Source of the DNA: CAWDMC01 sp963803295
GTDB taxonomy: Bacteria; Acidobacteriota; Terriglobia; UBA7540
Length of the DNA: 64,000 nucleotides
NCBI GenBank assembly: GCA_963803295.1
Contig: CAWDMC010000005.1
Span: forward strand, 1 to 64,000
Direction of reading: 5' to 3'
This document shows positions 24,491-32,247 of this stretch, in pieces. Under the pieces are notes generated by a model. It saw only the letters and a program-made list of their open reading frames with translations. It was not told where the DNA came from and did no database searches. Positions within the stretch are counted from its first letter, which is position 1, and every line of letters begins with the position of its first letter. The translations under genes and the position numbers were made by a program.

Positions 24491-24538
24491 GACGGGTAAC
24501 TATACCAGATTGAATTTAGTATGAATACTGAAGTGCAG

Positions 24539-25171
24539 TTATTGAATCCATTCGCCGTCCTCCGGCCAGCCATAAGCGCCTACGAGTGGGACGAACTGGC
24601 AAGGATCAAGCACCCGGGTGATGAAACCGTCGTCCTTCCGGGTAATCAAGTGCAAATCCTGGTGATGAAGGTCCCCGACGGGTATCAGCAAACGGCCACT
24701 GCTGCCAAGTTGGTCTAGCAAGACCTGTGGCACTTGGGGCGCGGCTGCCGTCACCATGATCACGTCGTAAGGGGCCGCGGCCGGATAACCCTTACTGCCG
24801 TCGGTCGAGACCACCTCCACCTGCCCGTAGCCGAGCCTATCGAGACGCTCGCGGGCCTGTCCGGGAAGTTCGGGATTACGTTCAAGGGTCCAGACCTTTG
24901 CGCCTATGTGAGCCAGGATTGCCGCCTGATAGCCGCTGCCGGCCCCGACCTCAAGAACTTTCAGATTTGGCTCGACCCGCACTGCCTCAGTCATGGCAGC
25001 CACAATGTAGGGTTGCGAAATGGTCTCCGTCTTGCCGATCGGCAAAGGGCCGTCTTCATAAGCCCTATTCCTCACCGCCTCCGGCACAAATTCGTGCCGA
25101 GGCACCTCCAACATGGCTTGTAGCACGCGTTCGTCGCGGATACCGCGGCGGCGCAGCTGCTCATCCACCAT
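24539..25171 (-). CDS. pcm: Protein-L-isoaspartate O-methyltransferase
   Basis: The enzyme methylates isoaspartyl residues with SAM so that damaged proteins can be repaired. Starting at ATG 25171 gives 210 aa, the usual length: MVDEQLRRRGIRDERVL, VPRHEFVPE, YEDGPLPIGKTETISQPYIVA and the SAM motif VLEVGAGSGYQAAIL. The frame is open to 25396, with a hydrophobic N-terminus, but that stretch overlaps the divergent thiF/moeB gene and its TATAAT box, so I prefer the short form. An exported long form remains possible. Confidence 0.87.
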   Translation of the reverse strand: MVDEQLRRRGIRDERVLQAMLEVPRHEFVPEAVRNRAYEDGPLPIGKTETISQPYIVAAMTEAVRVEPNLKVLEVGAGSGYQAAILAHIGAKVWTLERNPELPGQARERLDRLGYGQVEVVSTDGSKGYPAAAPYDVIMVTAAAPQVPQVLLDQLGSSGRLLIPVGDLHHQDLHLITRKDDGFITRVLDPCQFVPLVGAYGWPEDGEWIQ

Positions 25172-25367
25172 CTGCCGTCGGGCCGAGGCGTATACCCGGC
25201 TCTCCGGCGTTCGGCCTCTATCGTCGATTGCCAAAAACACCCCCGCATCAGCGGTTGCTTTGCGAAACTGGGTTGCTGCGCGCTGGGACCAGTGTAATAC
25301 AGGCCGGCGCCCGGCGTCCCGTTTTAAGGCGCTATAATAAGTGTCTGCGGCTTGCATCGCCGGTGCT

Positions 25368-26420
25368 ATGAGCGACGAAAAAACGACAATCAGCAACGGA
25401 CAGCGGGCCAGAGACGACCGATACTCCCGTCAAACTCTCTTTGCTCCGATTGGGGGTGCCGGCCAGGATCGTCTCCTGTCTGCGAAAGCCGTTATTGTCG
25501 GCTGCGGCGCCCTGGGGACCGCACAAGCCAACGCTCTGGTGCGAGCGGGCGTGGGCAGCTTGCGCATCATCGATCGCGATTTCGTCGAGCCCAGCAATTT
25601 GCAGCGGCAGATGCTCTACGACGAGTCTGACGCCGCCCAGAATCTGCCGAAAGCCGTTGCCGCTGAGCGTAAGCTGCGCCAGATCAACTCCGGCGTCGAG
25701 GTCGAAGGAGTCGTCGACGACCTGACGGCCGCTAACGCCGAGGACCTTTGCCGAGGATTCCAGGTGATCCTCGACGGTACCGATAATTTCGAGACACGTT
25801 ACCTCGTGAACGACCTCGCCATAAAGCTATCGATCCCGTGGGTATACGGCGCGGTCGTGGCCAGCCAGGCCACGACCATGACCGTCCTGCCGGGCCGTAC
25901 GGCCTGTCTTGCCTGCCTTTTTCCGGACCTGCCTGCCGGTCTGCATGCCACCTGCGACACCGCGGGCGTGATCTCCCCCGCGGTCGCCTGGGCCACGGCC
26001 ATCCAGGTGACGGAAACGCTGAAGATTTTGTTGGGCCGGGAATCCGAACTGCACGGTAAATATCTGGCTTACGACATCTGGACCAATCAACTTCAACAAA
26101 TCTCGCCACGCCGTAATCCCGAGTGCCGGGCCTGTGGAGGCCGCGAGTTCACCCATCTCGAAAGCGGCGGTCCCACTCACGTCACCCTGTGCGGACGCAA
26201 TTCCGTACAGATCCACCAGCGCCAGAGCCGGTCACTCGATCTGGCCGCGCTCAAGTCTCGCCTGGAGCAGTTTGGTCCAGTGCGGGCGAATGCTTTTCTG
26301 CTCAAGTGTCTGCTCGATCCCTACGAATTGACGGTGTTCCCCGACGGCCGGGCGATCATTAAGGGTACAGAAGATCCCGCCGTGGCCAGAGGGATCTACG
26401 CCAAGTATATTGGGGCATGA
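25368..26420 (+). CDS. moeB: MoeB/ThiF-family adenylyltransferase (E1-like)
   Basis: This 350-aa E1-like enzyme would adenylate the C-terminal Gly of a sulfur-carrier protein such as MoaD or ThiS. The nucleotide-binding region is AVIVGCGALGTAQANALVRAGV, then RIIDRDFVEPSNLQRQMLY, DGTDNFETRYLVND and a zinc pair CLACLF with CRACGG. The C-terminal 80 residues (THVTLCGRNSVQIHQRQ...) are an extra domain that resembles a ubiquitin-like or regulatory tail. ATG 25368 is preceded by TATAAT at 25333-25338 on the plus strand, giving a short leader. MoeB versus ThiF cannot be settled from the sequence. Confidence 0.88.
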   Translation: MSDEKTTISNGQRARDDRYSRQTLFAPIGGAGQDRLLSAKAVIVGCGALGTAQANALVRAGVGSLRIIDRDFVEPSNLQRQMLYDESDAAQNLPKAVAAERKLRQINSGVEVEGVVDDLTAANAEDLCRGFQVILDGTDNFETRYLVNDLAIKLSIPWVYGAVVASQATTMTVLPGRTACLACLFPDLPAGLHATCDTAGVISPAVAWATAIQVTETLKILLGRESELHGKYLAYDIWTNQLQQISPRRNPECRACGGREFTHLESGGPTHVTLCGRNSVQIHQRQSRSLDLAALKSRLEQFGPVRANAFLLKCLLDPYELTVFPDGRAIIKGTEDPAVARGIYAKYIGA

Positions 26421-26472
26421 CCTCGGAGCGGGTATGCGAGGACCTCAGGCCTCGGTTCACCAAGGGGTTCCA

Positions 26473-27300
26473 TCACCGCCGCTTACTCGTGGATTTGGTT
26501 TTCGTAGCGCCGGGCTTACCAGAGACGGGTTGACCCGCAGGCCAGACGAGAATGGTTTCCTTTGTCTGACCCGCGCTGGACCTTGAGAGGTATGCCCGCA
26601 ATCCCGCGCTCGTCGATACGATGTGCTCCACCATGGCTTGGCGGGCTTCAACTGGCCGGCGCCGCTTGATGGCGCGCAAGATATTCTTGTGTTGAGCCAG
26701 GGAAAGGACCGCCCGCCGGTTTGGACTTCGCCCACCCGATGCCGTCAAGGCCTGGCTGATGGACGCTTCCAGATGACCCCGAATGGTGTGTACCAGACTC
26801 CGCAGAATCGAGTTCTTCGTGGCTTCAGCCAGCAAGAGGTGGAAGCGCAAGTCATGTTCCAGATAGCGTGGGGGATCGGACAGCGCCTCCTCCATGCCGC
26901 GGACCGCAGCCTCAATCTCGCGGACGTCTTGTTCGGTCGCCCGAGTGGCCGCCAGGAACGTGATGTGAGTCTCCAGCGCCAAGCGGGCCTCAACCAGCTC
27001 GCCGACAGTCTTGCGTTCGAGCAGCAATCCCCATTGCAGCGCCCGGTCCAGATACCGAGCACTGCTGGCGGAAACGAACGTGCCCTCGCCAGCGTGGGAT
27101 TCCAGGATACCGAGCACGGAAAGCGACCGCAGCGCCTCCCGCAGTGGCGCTCGGCTCACCTGGAAGCGCAGGCACAGCTCCTTTTCGGAGGGAATCTGGT
27201 CTCCCGGCTTGAGCAGTCCGCTCGCGATCTGGGATGTGATCTGCTTTACAATCGCGTCGCTGAGCGACGTGCGTTTGACGGGGTAAAGGCTCTCGCTCAT
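26473..27300 (-). CDS. FadR/GntR-family transcriptional regulator (FCD subfamily)
   Basis: The N-terminal winged helix-turn-helix (AIVKQITSQIASGLLKPGDQ, then LCLRFQVSRAPLREALRSL, GEGTFVSA) is GntR. The all-helical C-terminal part (LVEARLALETHITFLAA, DLRFHLLLAEATKN, HKNILRAIKRRRPVEARQAM) is an FCD ligand-binding domain with metal-ligand His and Asp. It has 275 aa with a basic tail. It is divergent from the corrinoid module starting at 27399, and a TGTC...GACA palindrome lies in the gap, so it probably controls that module. The effector, likely a small organic acid, is unknown. Confidence 0.88.
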   Translation of the reverse strand: MSESLYPVKRTSLSDAIVKQITSQIASGLLKPGDQIPSEKELCLRFQVSRAPLREALRSLSVLGILESHAGEGTFVSASSARYLDRALQWGLLLERKTVGELVEARLALETHITFLAATRATEQDVREIEAAVRGMEEALSDPPRYLEHDLRFHLLLAEATKNSILRSLVHTIRGHLEASISQALTASGGRSPNRRAVLSLAQHKNILRAIKRRRPVEARQAMVEHIVSTSAGLRAYLSRSSAGQTKETILVWPAGQPVSGKPGATKTKSTSKRR

Positions 27301-27337
27301 GATTCTTTACAAAAGCAGCTGCTTACGCTAAGCTGGC

Positions 27338-27354
27338 TGTCAGGTTATCAGACA
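27338..27354. promoter_or_regulatory. Candidate operator palindrome between the FadR-type regulator and the corrinoid module
   Basis: TGTCAGGTTATCAGACA is an imperfect 17-bp inverted repeat with perfect TGTC/GACA arms. It lies in the 98-bp divergent gap. Its place and size fit a GntR/FadR dimer site, but binding is inferred. Confidence 0.4.
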
Positions 27355-27398
27355 AGTAGACTGCCGTCAACGCAACGAACCGCGAGGGATGACTCCAC

Positions 27399-28031
27399 AT
27401 GGGCCTGACGCAGGACCTCGGAACGCGAGTGGAGCTGGTATCGATGGACCCGCACTTCCAGAACATCAGCATCGGCCTGTACCGGCAGAATGAAGACGGC
27501 CGCACGCGTTACGTGGTACACAGCTACAGCAGGCAGGCCGGAACCCGAGATCGAATCGAATTCATTCTACGAGTAGCAGAAAAGATGGCAGGCCTTGAGC
27601 GGGGCGAGGGTTGGTTCAGCTTTCCCTGCGGTGCGGCTCACCAGACCGCAGCCAGACGGGTGTTTTTGGAAGCCTGTAAGTTGCAGCCCACCACCCCTAT
27701 CGCACCGAAACCGCTGTCCCTATTTGACAAGAAATCGGGCCGAACCATTACCGCGATAGCACGCGGCGGCGGAACGTACGAACTCTCAGGCGATGGTCCT
27801 GAAGAAGGCCGGCGGGAACGCCTTCAGGCGATCACCGGCGGTTTACAGAAACTCGCGGAACTCGTGCCTGTTGAGGAGAGCCCCGGGGGGGTGCAGTTCC
27901 CGTGTGGGCAGCCTCACGACCTCCTGACTGGACTGCTGCTGCCACGGGCCCTGAATGTTCGGGCCATCCTACGGGAAGAAGAGAGCGCTGGAGCGCGCGG
28001 ATTGTTGGTCGCGCCCAGCCAGCAGCGATAG
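27399..28031 (+). CDS. Uncharacterised two-domain protein with repeated FPCGxxH motifs
   Basis: I do not recognise a named family. The 210-aa protein is an internal duplication: each half has a helix (TRDRIEFILRVAEKMAGLE; RRERLQAITGGLQKLAELV), a short loop, then FPCGAAHQTAARRVFLEA or FPCGQPHDLLTGLLLPRA. The two FPCGxxH motifs place a Cys and a His in each half, which could bind a metal or cofactor. There is no signal peptide or membrane helix. It is the first gene of the corrinoid module, 10 bp before the methyltransferase, and starts at ATG 27399. A role in methyl-group or corrinoid handling is inferred from context only. Confidence 0.65.
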   Translation: MGLTQDLGTRVELVSMDPHFQNISIGLYRQNEDGRTRYVVHSYSRQAGTRDRIEFILRVAEKMAGLERGEGWFSFPCGAAHQTAARRVFLEACKLQPTTPIAPKPLSLFDKKSGRTITAIARGGGTYELSGDGPEEGRRERLQAITGGLQKLAELVPVEESPGGVQFPCGQPHDLLTGLLLPRALNVRAILREEESAGARGLLVAPSQQR

Positions 28032-28041
28032 CGAGGACCCA

Positions 28042-29079
28042 ATGATCGAAGCCATGACGAGCCGCGAGCGAGTGCTGGCCGCGTTGCGGCGGGAGGCGGT
28101 AGACCGCACGCCGGTGTGTAATCCAACCTCGGTTGCCACGGTCGAGTTGATGGATCTTGCGGACGCGCCCTTTCCTGACGCCAACCGCAAACCGGAACTG
28201 ATGGCGCGCCTTGCCGCCACCGGCTACACGGAGCTGGGATTTGACACCATCATGCCGGTTTTCAGCATCATCCAGGAATCTTCAGCCCTTGGCTGTAAGA
28301 TTCAGTGGGAACAGAAGGACAACTGGCCCACGGTGAAGATGCGCGAGCCCATTTGGAGTAAGGCCGAGGACATCCGCATTCCCTCGGATCTCCTGACCCA
28401 TCCCGATACTCGATGCGTGCTCGACGCAATCAGAATCTTGCGCAAGCAATTTGGCGATGAAGTGGCGATTGTAGGCAAGACGATGGGTCCCTGGTCGCTC
28501 GGATATCACTGCTTTGGGGTTGAGCCGTTTCTGCTGCTGTCGCTCGACGATCCAGGCAAGACCAAGCAATGCCTTGATAGGCTCAAGGAGGTCACGGTTC
28601 AGTTCGGAGTGGCGCAGATTGAAGCCGGTGCTGATGCTCTGACACTTCCTGACCATGCCACCGGCGACCTGGTGAGCGGCGAGTATTACGCGCGTTACCT
28701 GCGGGACCTGCATATTGAGTTTGTCGAACGCATTCCGGTGCCGCTGATTCTTCACATCTGCGGACGCACCGTCGATCGCATGGAGTACATCGCCCAAACG
28801 GGGATGGCCGCGTTCCACTACGACTCCAAGAACAATCCGGCGGAGTCGATGGCTATTGTGAAAAAGCGGATTTCCCTGGTCGGAAATATCAATAATCCGG
28901 AAACCCTGTTCTCGAAGGGACCCGCTGAAGTACGGCAAGCCGTTATCAAGAATCTGGAAGCAGGGGTGCAGTTAGTGGGTCCGGAATGCGCCGTGCCATT
29001 GCAAACCACTATCGAGAACTTGAAGGAGATTCCCAAAACCGTTGTCGATTGGCACCGGCAACGCGGAAATCAAAATTAA
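28042..29079 (+). CDS. MtaA/CmuA-like corrinoid methyltransferase (uroporphyrinogen decarboxylase fold)
   Basis: This 345-aa protein has the UroD barrel used by MtaA, MtbA and CmuA: N-terminal SRERVLAALRREAVDRTPVCNP, central AIVGKTMGPWSLGYHCFGVEP, and the zinc-ligand motif ILHICGRTVDRM with a second Cys in LVGPECAVPLQTT. It lacks the arginine set expected for decarboxylation of uroporphyrinogen. It would move a methyl group between a substrate or thiol and a corrinoid protein. ATG 28042 has GAGGA 5 nt upstream. The corrinoid protein follows about 86 bp later. The partner substrate is not revealed. Confidence 0.85.
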   Translation: MIEAMTSRERVLAALRREAVDRTPVCNPTSVATVELMDLADAPFPDANRKPELMARLAATGYTELGFDTIMPVFSIIQESSALGCKIQWEQKDNWPTVKMREPIWSKAEDIRIPSDLLTHPDTRCVLDAIRILRKQFGDEVAIVGKTMGPWSLGYHCFGVEPFLLLSLDDPGKTKQCLDRLKEVTVQFGVAQIEAGADALTLPDHATGDLVSGEYYARYLRDLHIEFVERIPVPLILHICGRTVDRMEYIAQTGMAAFHYDSKNNPAESMAIVKKRISLVGNINNPETLFSKGPAEVRQAVIKNLEAGVQLVGPECAVPLQTTIENLKEIPKTVVDWHRQRGNQN

Positions 29080-29165
29080 GAAGAGGAAAGTCCGGAACGG
29101 GACAACACTGGGCCTGCCATTTCTGAGCGAAAAATGAGACCGGTAGAGTTAGAAGGGCGTTGCTG

Positions 29166-29915
29166 ATGGCGGAATTGGCCGACATCTCGAATGAGGTCAT
29201 CCGGCAGGAGATTGAGGAGTTCATTGAGCGGCCGGACGAGCGCACTCGCACCGTCAACCTGTTTGCCCTCTCCAAACCCAAGATGCAAGCGATCGCCGCG
29301 GCCCTTATCGACGGCGATCATGAAACCGTGAATCAGCTCACGCGCGAAGCCCTTGACGAAGGGACCGAAGCCCTTGAGGTGATGGATTACGGGTTGATTG
29401 CGGGCATGGGAATTGTTGGCATCAAATTCCGCGAGAACATGATTTTTGTTCCGGAAGTTCTGGCCTGTGCGCGTGCCATGAAAGCAGGAATGGCGCACAT
29501 CGACCCCATTCTTTCGGCCTCCGGGATCGAACCGGTAGGAAAAGTGGTGATGGGGACGGTGAAAGGCGATCTGCACGACATCGGCAAGAATCTTTGCATT
29601 ATGATGTTGCGCGGTTCCGGATTTGAGGTGATCGACCTCGGTGTTGACACCTCGCCCGAACGATTCATGGAGGCCGTCGAGCAGAATGAATCACCCTTGC
29701 TCGGCATGTCCGCCTTGTTGACAACAACCATGCCCAATATGGGCAAGACCATCGAGGCCTTCATCGACGCCGATTTGCGGGACCAGGTCAAAATCATGGT
29801 GGGAGGAGCGCCGGTCACGCAGGATTTTGCCGACGAAATGGGGGCGGACGGTTACGGCAAGGACGCCATGGCCTGCGTGGCCGTGGCGAAAAGGTTGATG
29901 GGAGTCAGGGTCTAG
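29166..29915 (+). CDS. Corrinoid-binding methyltransferase protein (MtbC/MttC-like)
   Basis: This 249-aa methyl carrier has the helical cap domain (about 35-120: MQAIAAALIDGDHETVNQL ... IMVPEV-like FVPEVLACARAMKAGM) and a B12-binding Rossmann domain. H137 in GDLHDIGKN is the cobalt lower ligand of the DxHxxG motif; later GMSALLTTTMPNM and IMVGGAPVTQDFA close the cofactor site. The long N-terminus (about 35 residues, DEVIRQ-like helices) is typical of bacterial members. ATG 29166 is preferred over TTG 29160; AGAAGG is 10 nt upstream. It would accept and donate methyl groups between the MtaA-like enzyme and the 32.2-kb methyltransferase. Confidence 0.93.
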   Translation: MAELADISNEVIRQEIEEFIERPDERTRTVNLFALSKPKMQAIAAALIDGDHETVNQLTREALDEGTEALEVMDYGLIAGMGIVGIKFRENMIFVPEVLACARAMKAGMAHIDPILSASGIEPVGKVVMGTVKGDLHDIGKNLCIMMLRGSGFEVIDLGVDTSPERFMEAVEQNESPLLGMSALLTTTMPNMGKTIEAFIDADLRDQVKIMVGGAPVTQDFADEMGADGYGKDAMACVAVAKRLMGVRV

Positions 29916-29920
29916 TTTAG

Positions 29921-30155
29921 CAGACTGCGGAAAAACCCTTCGAAGCTGTCATCCTGAGCCCGTTCGCTCATCCGCTGCGAACGGTTCCTTCGCGTTGCTC
30001 AGGACAGGCTCTGAGCGCAGCGAAGGGAGCTCAGGGTAAACTGAGCGAAGGATCCCGCTTTGTGTATTTTCAATGCAATGCGAGATTCTTCGTCGCCTAC
30101 GGCTCCTCAGAATGACAGTCGCGACGAGTCTTTCCGCAACCTGCTAGCCCAGGCT
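29921..30155. repeat. Dispersed MITE-like repeat copy 2 (full length)
   Basis: The element has inverted ends: AGCAGACTGCGGAAA at the left and TTTCCGCAACCTGCTAG at the right, with TGTCATCCTGAG / CTCAGAATGACA just inside. It interrupts the corrinoid operon between the corrinoid protein and the Cys-rich gene. No coding potential is seen. Inner blocks match copies at 18.9 and 38.9 kb. Confidence 0.75.
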
Positions 30156-30176
30156 GGCAGACTGTAGTCCAAAACT

Positions 30177-30416
30177 ATGCAGAAGGTTGATCCCTCAGAA
30201 TACCAGAAGCGTATGGATCGGCTCGCTGAAATCCTCACGGGGATTGCAACGCATGCGAACGAGATCTCCACCCGCCGTTGTCCCTACAAGAACCGCCTGG
30301 ACCAGTGTACTGCCCAGTTTGGCTGCCGCAACAAGCGCAAGCCCGCCGTAGCCGGCGATCTGCCCATTTGCGCCGGGGATGACAAGCTGGACTATCGCCA
30401 AGCCTGGTCAGGCTGA
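30177..30416 (+). CDS. Small Cys-rich protein upstream of the corrinoid activator
   Basis: This 79-aa protein has four Cys: RRCPYKNRLDQCTAQFGCRNKR and then DLPICAGDDKLDYR. Spacing Cx8Cx5C plus a distal Cys fits an iron-sulfur or zinc site. The N-terminal third is an amphipathic helix (EYQKRMDRLAEILTGIATHA). There is no export signal. The stop is 5 bp before the RACo-type gene, so the two are probably co-translated. I do not recognise a named family. A role as partner of the activator is inferred. Confidence 0.7.
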   Translation: MQKVDPSEYQKRMDRLAEILTGIATHANEISTRRCPYKNRLDQCTAQFGCRNKRKPAVAGDLPICAGDDKLDYRQAWSG

Positions 30417-30421
30417 TACCC

Positions 30422-32083
30422 ATGGCTATCATTTCCTACAACGGGACCGCTCGCCGTGTCGAGCGCGGACGGACCATCTTCGAATGCGCCGATGAGCTCG
30501 GCGTTCCCGTTCCCACCTCCTGCGGCCGCAAGGCCACCTGTCACGAATGTATTGTCCAGGTTGTACGCGGCATGGAGGATCTCTCGAGCCGGACCGAACC
30601 CGAAGGGTTCCTGCGCGATGAATTCCGGCTGGCCTGCCAGGCTGTTGTGGAAAATGCCGAGGGCGACGTCGAATTCAAACTATTCGAGCGGCGGGCCCAA
30701 ATCCTTACTGAATCGATCCAAACGGATATCGAGATCGATCCGTTCGTAACCCGCTCCGGCCAGACAGTCCTCTACGACGGTGAACCACTTGACGAGTGGC
30801 GCGGCCATTTGTACGGCCTGGCGATCGACGTGGGAACGACCACCATCGTTGGGGAACTGATCGATCTCGATAGCGGAGCAACCGCCTGGATCTACTCGCT
30901 CGAGAACCCGCAGCGGTTCGGCGGCAGTGATGTTATGAACCGCATCAGCTACGATAGCGGCCGTTATCGGGGCGAACTCCACAAAAGCGTTCTCAGTGCC
31001 CTCAATCGCCAGATTAAGGAGATGTGCCACGCCCTTGCGATCAGCCGTCAGGAGATCTACGAGGTGGTGGTGGTCGGCAACGCCACCATGCGTGACCTGT
31101 TCTTCAATCTGGACGTGCAATCGATTGGGCAGCGGCCCTACAAATCATCGATTGAGCACGATTACCTGGCCGGGCGGCGCGCGACCACGTCATTGACAGA
31201 ACTGGCTCACCGCCTCGGCGTTCTCGCTCATCCCCAAGCCCGGGTTTACGGAGGGCCGCTCATTTCGAGCCACGTCGGTGCGGATACGGCGGCAGATCTG
31301 CTTGCGATCGACGTGGAGTCTCAGCGTGAAGTCATGATGCTGATCGATATCGGGACGAACACCGAGGTTGTGGTTGGTCATGCCGGACGCTTGATCGCAG
31401 CCTCCTGTCCGGCCGGACCGGCGTTCGAAGGCGGTCTGGTCAAGTACGGAATGACGGCGGGAGAAGGCGCGATCGAAAGGCTGCACCTCGTCGAGGGGAA
31501 GTGGCAATATCGCAGCATCGGTGGCGGTGCGCCGCGCGGAATCTGTGGCTCAGGCTTGATCGATTTGCTGGCGGAGCTCCGCCGCCACGAATGGATGACG
31601 CCCAAAGGCGTTTTCTCGAACAGGGCTTACGAACTTACGCTTGCGCCTGAGCAGGGCATCACGATTTCGCGGCAAGATGTGAGTAATCTGGCACAGGCGA
31701 AGGCCGCCAACTACTGCGGCCAGTTTATCGCCATGCGCGCCTTCGGCGTCGAGCCAGGGCAACTTTCCAAAGTCTATCTGGCTGGAGCTTTCGCCAATTA
31801 CATCAACCTCGCGAACGCGATTGAGATTGGCTTCCTCGGGCCGGTACCGGAGGATCGTTTTGTCAGGGCCGGCAACGCTTCGCTGGCAGGGGCAAAACAG
31901 ATGCTGCTTTCACGAAGCAAACGGCGGCGAATCGAAAGTCTGGTCAGGCGGATCGAACATATTGAGCTCGAAACCACCAAGGACTTCTTCGAAGTGTTCG
32001 TTGAGGGCTGCCAGTTCAAGCCCATGCCTGCGGCGGCGGTAGGCGGCGGTCGGGAAATCGAAGAAAATATCAGGCGAAGGTAA
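30422..32083 (+). CDS. RACo/RamA-type reductive activator of corrinoid proteins (2Fe-2S + ASKHA)
   Basis: Inactive Co(II) corrinoid proteins are re-reduced to Co(I) by such ATP-using enzymes. This 553-aa protein starts with a plant-type [2Fe-2S] domain: C34, C40, C43 (TSCGRKATCHEC) and C72 (RLACQ). A linker follows, then the actin-like ATPase domain with LAIDVGTTTIVGELIDLDSG and MLIDIGTNTEVVVG, ending with VYLAGAFANYINLANAIEIG. This matches RACo of acetogens and related DUF4445 proteins. It is the sixth gene of the module and would act on the protein at 29.2 kb. Confidence 0.93.
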   Translation: MAIISYNGTARRVERGRTIFECADELGVPVPTSCGRKATCHECIVQVVRGMEDLSSRTEPEGFLRDEFRLACQAVVENAEGDVEFKLFERRAQILTESIQTDIEIDPFVTRSGQTVLYDGEPLDEWRGHLYGLAIDVGTTTIVGELIDLDSGATAWIYSLENPQRFGGSDVMNRISYDSGRYRGELHKSVLSALNRQIKEMCHALAISRQEIYEVVVVGNATMRDLFFNLDVQSIGQRPYKSSIEHDYLAGRRATTSLTELAHRLGVLAHPQARVYGGPLISSHVGADTAADLLAIDVESQREVMMLIDIGTNTEVVVGHAGRLIAASCPAGPAFEGGLVKYGMTAGEGAIERLHLVEGKWQYRSIGGGAPRGICGSGLIDLLAELRRHEWMTPKGVFSNRAYELTLAPEQGITISRQDVSNLAQAKAANYCGQFIAMRAFGVEPGQLSKVYLAGAFANYINLANAIEIGFLGPVPEDRFVRAGNASLAGAKQMLLSRSKRRRIESLVRRIEHIELETTKDFFEVFVEGCQFKPMPAAAVGGGREIEENIRRR

Positions 32084-32093
32084 CCCTTTCACT

Positions 32094-32125
32094 GTAGCGC
32101 CGGTGTCCCCACCGGCGTTTCGGCG
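32094..32125. repeat. Short palindromic repeat (CGCCGGTG...CACCGGCG)
   Basis: CTGTAGCGCCGGTGTCCCCACCGGCG is the reverse-orientation match of the repeat at 20.55 kb. It lies between the activator gene and the methyltetrahydrofolate methyltransferase gene and could form a transcript hairpin. Confidence 0.6.
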
Positions 32126-32247
32126 CTGAGAGCCTGCCCTGAGTGGAACGGGACAGCGCGGCTACAGAGTTGAGCGTCACTGTGATTTGTAATGCTCGGC
32201 AAAGTTAGACTGCAGCGACTCGCGCTCTCAGGTTGTGAGGAGGACAA

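Noticed and set aside
27955..28041. Longer start for the MtaA/CmuA-like gene overlapping the upstream gene
   Set aside because: The extra 29 residues overlap the preceding gene out of frame and do not resemble the family; ATG 28042 has a ribosome site.
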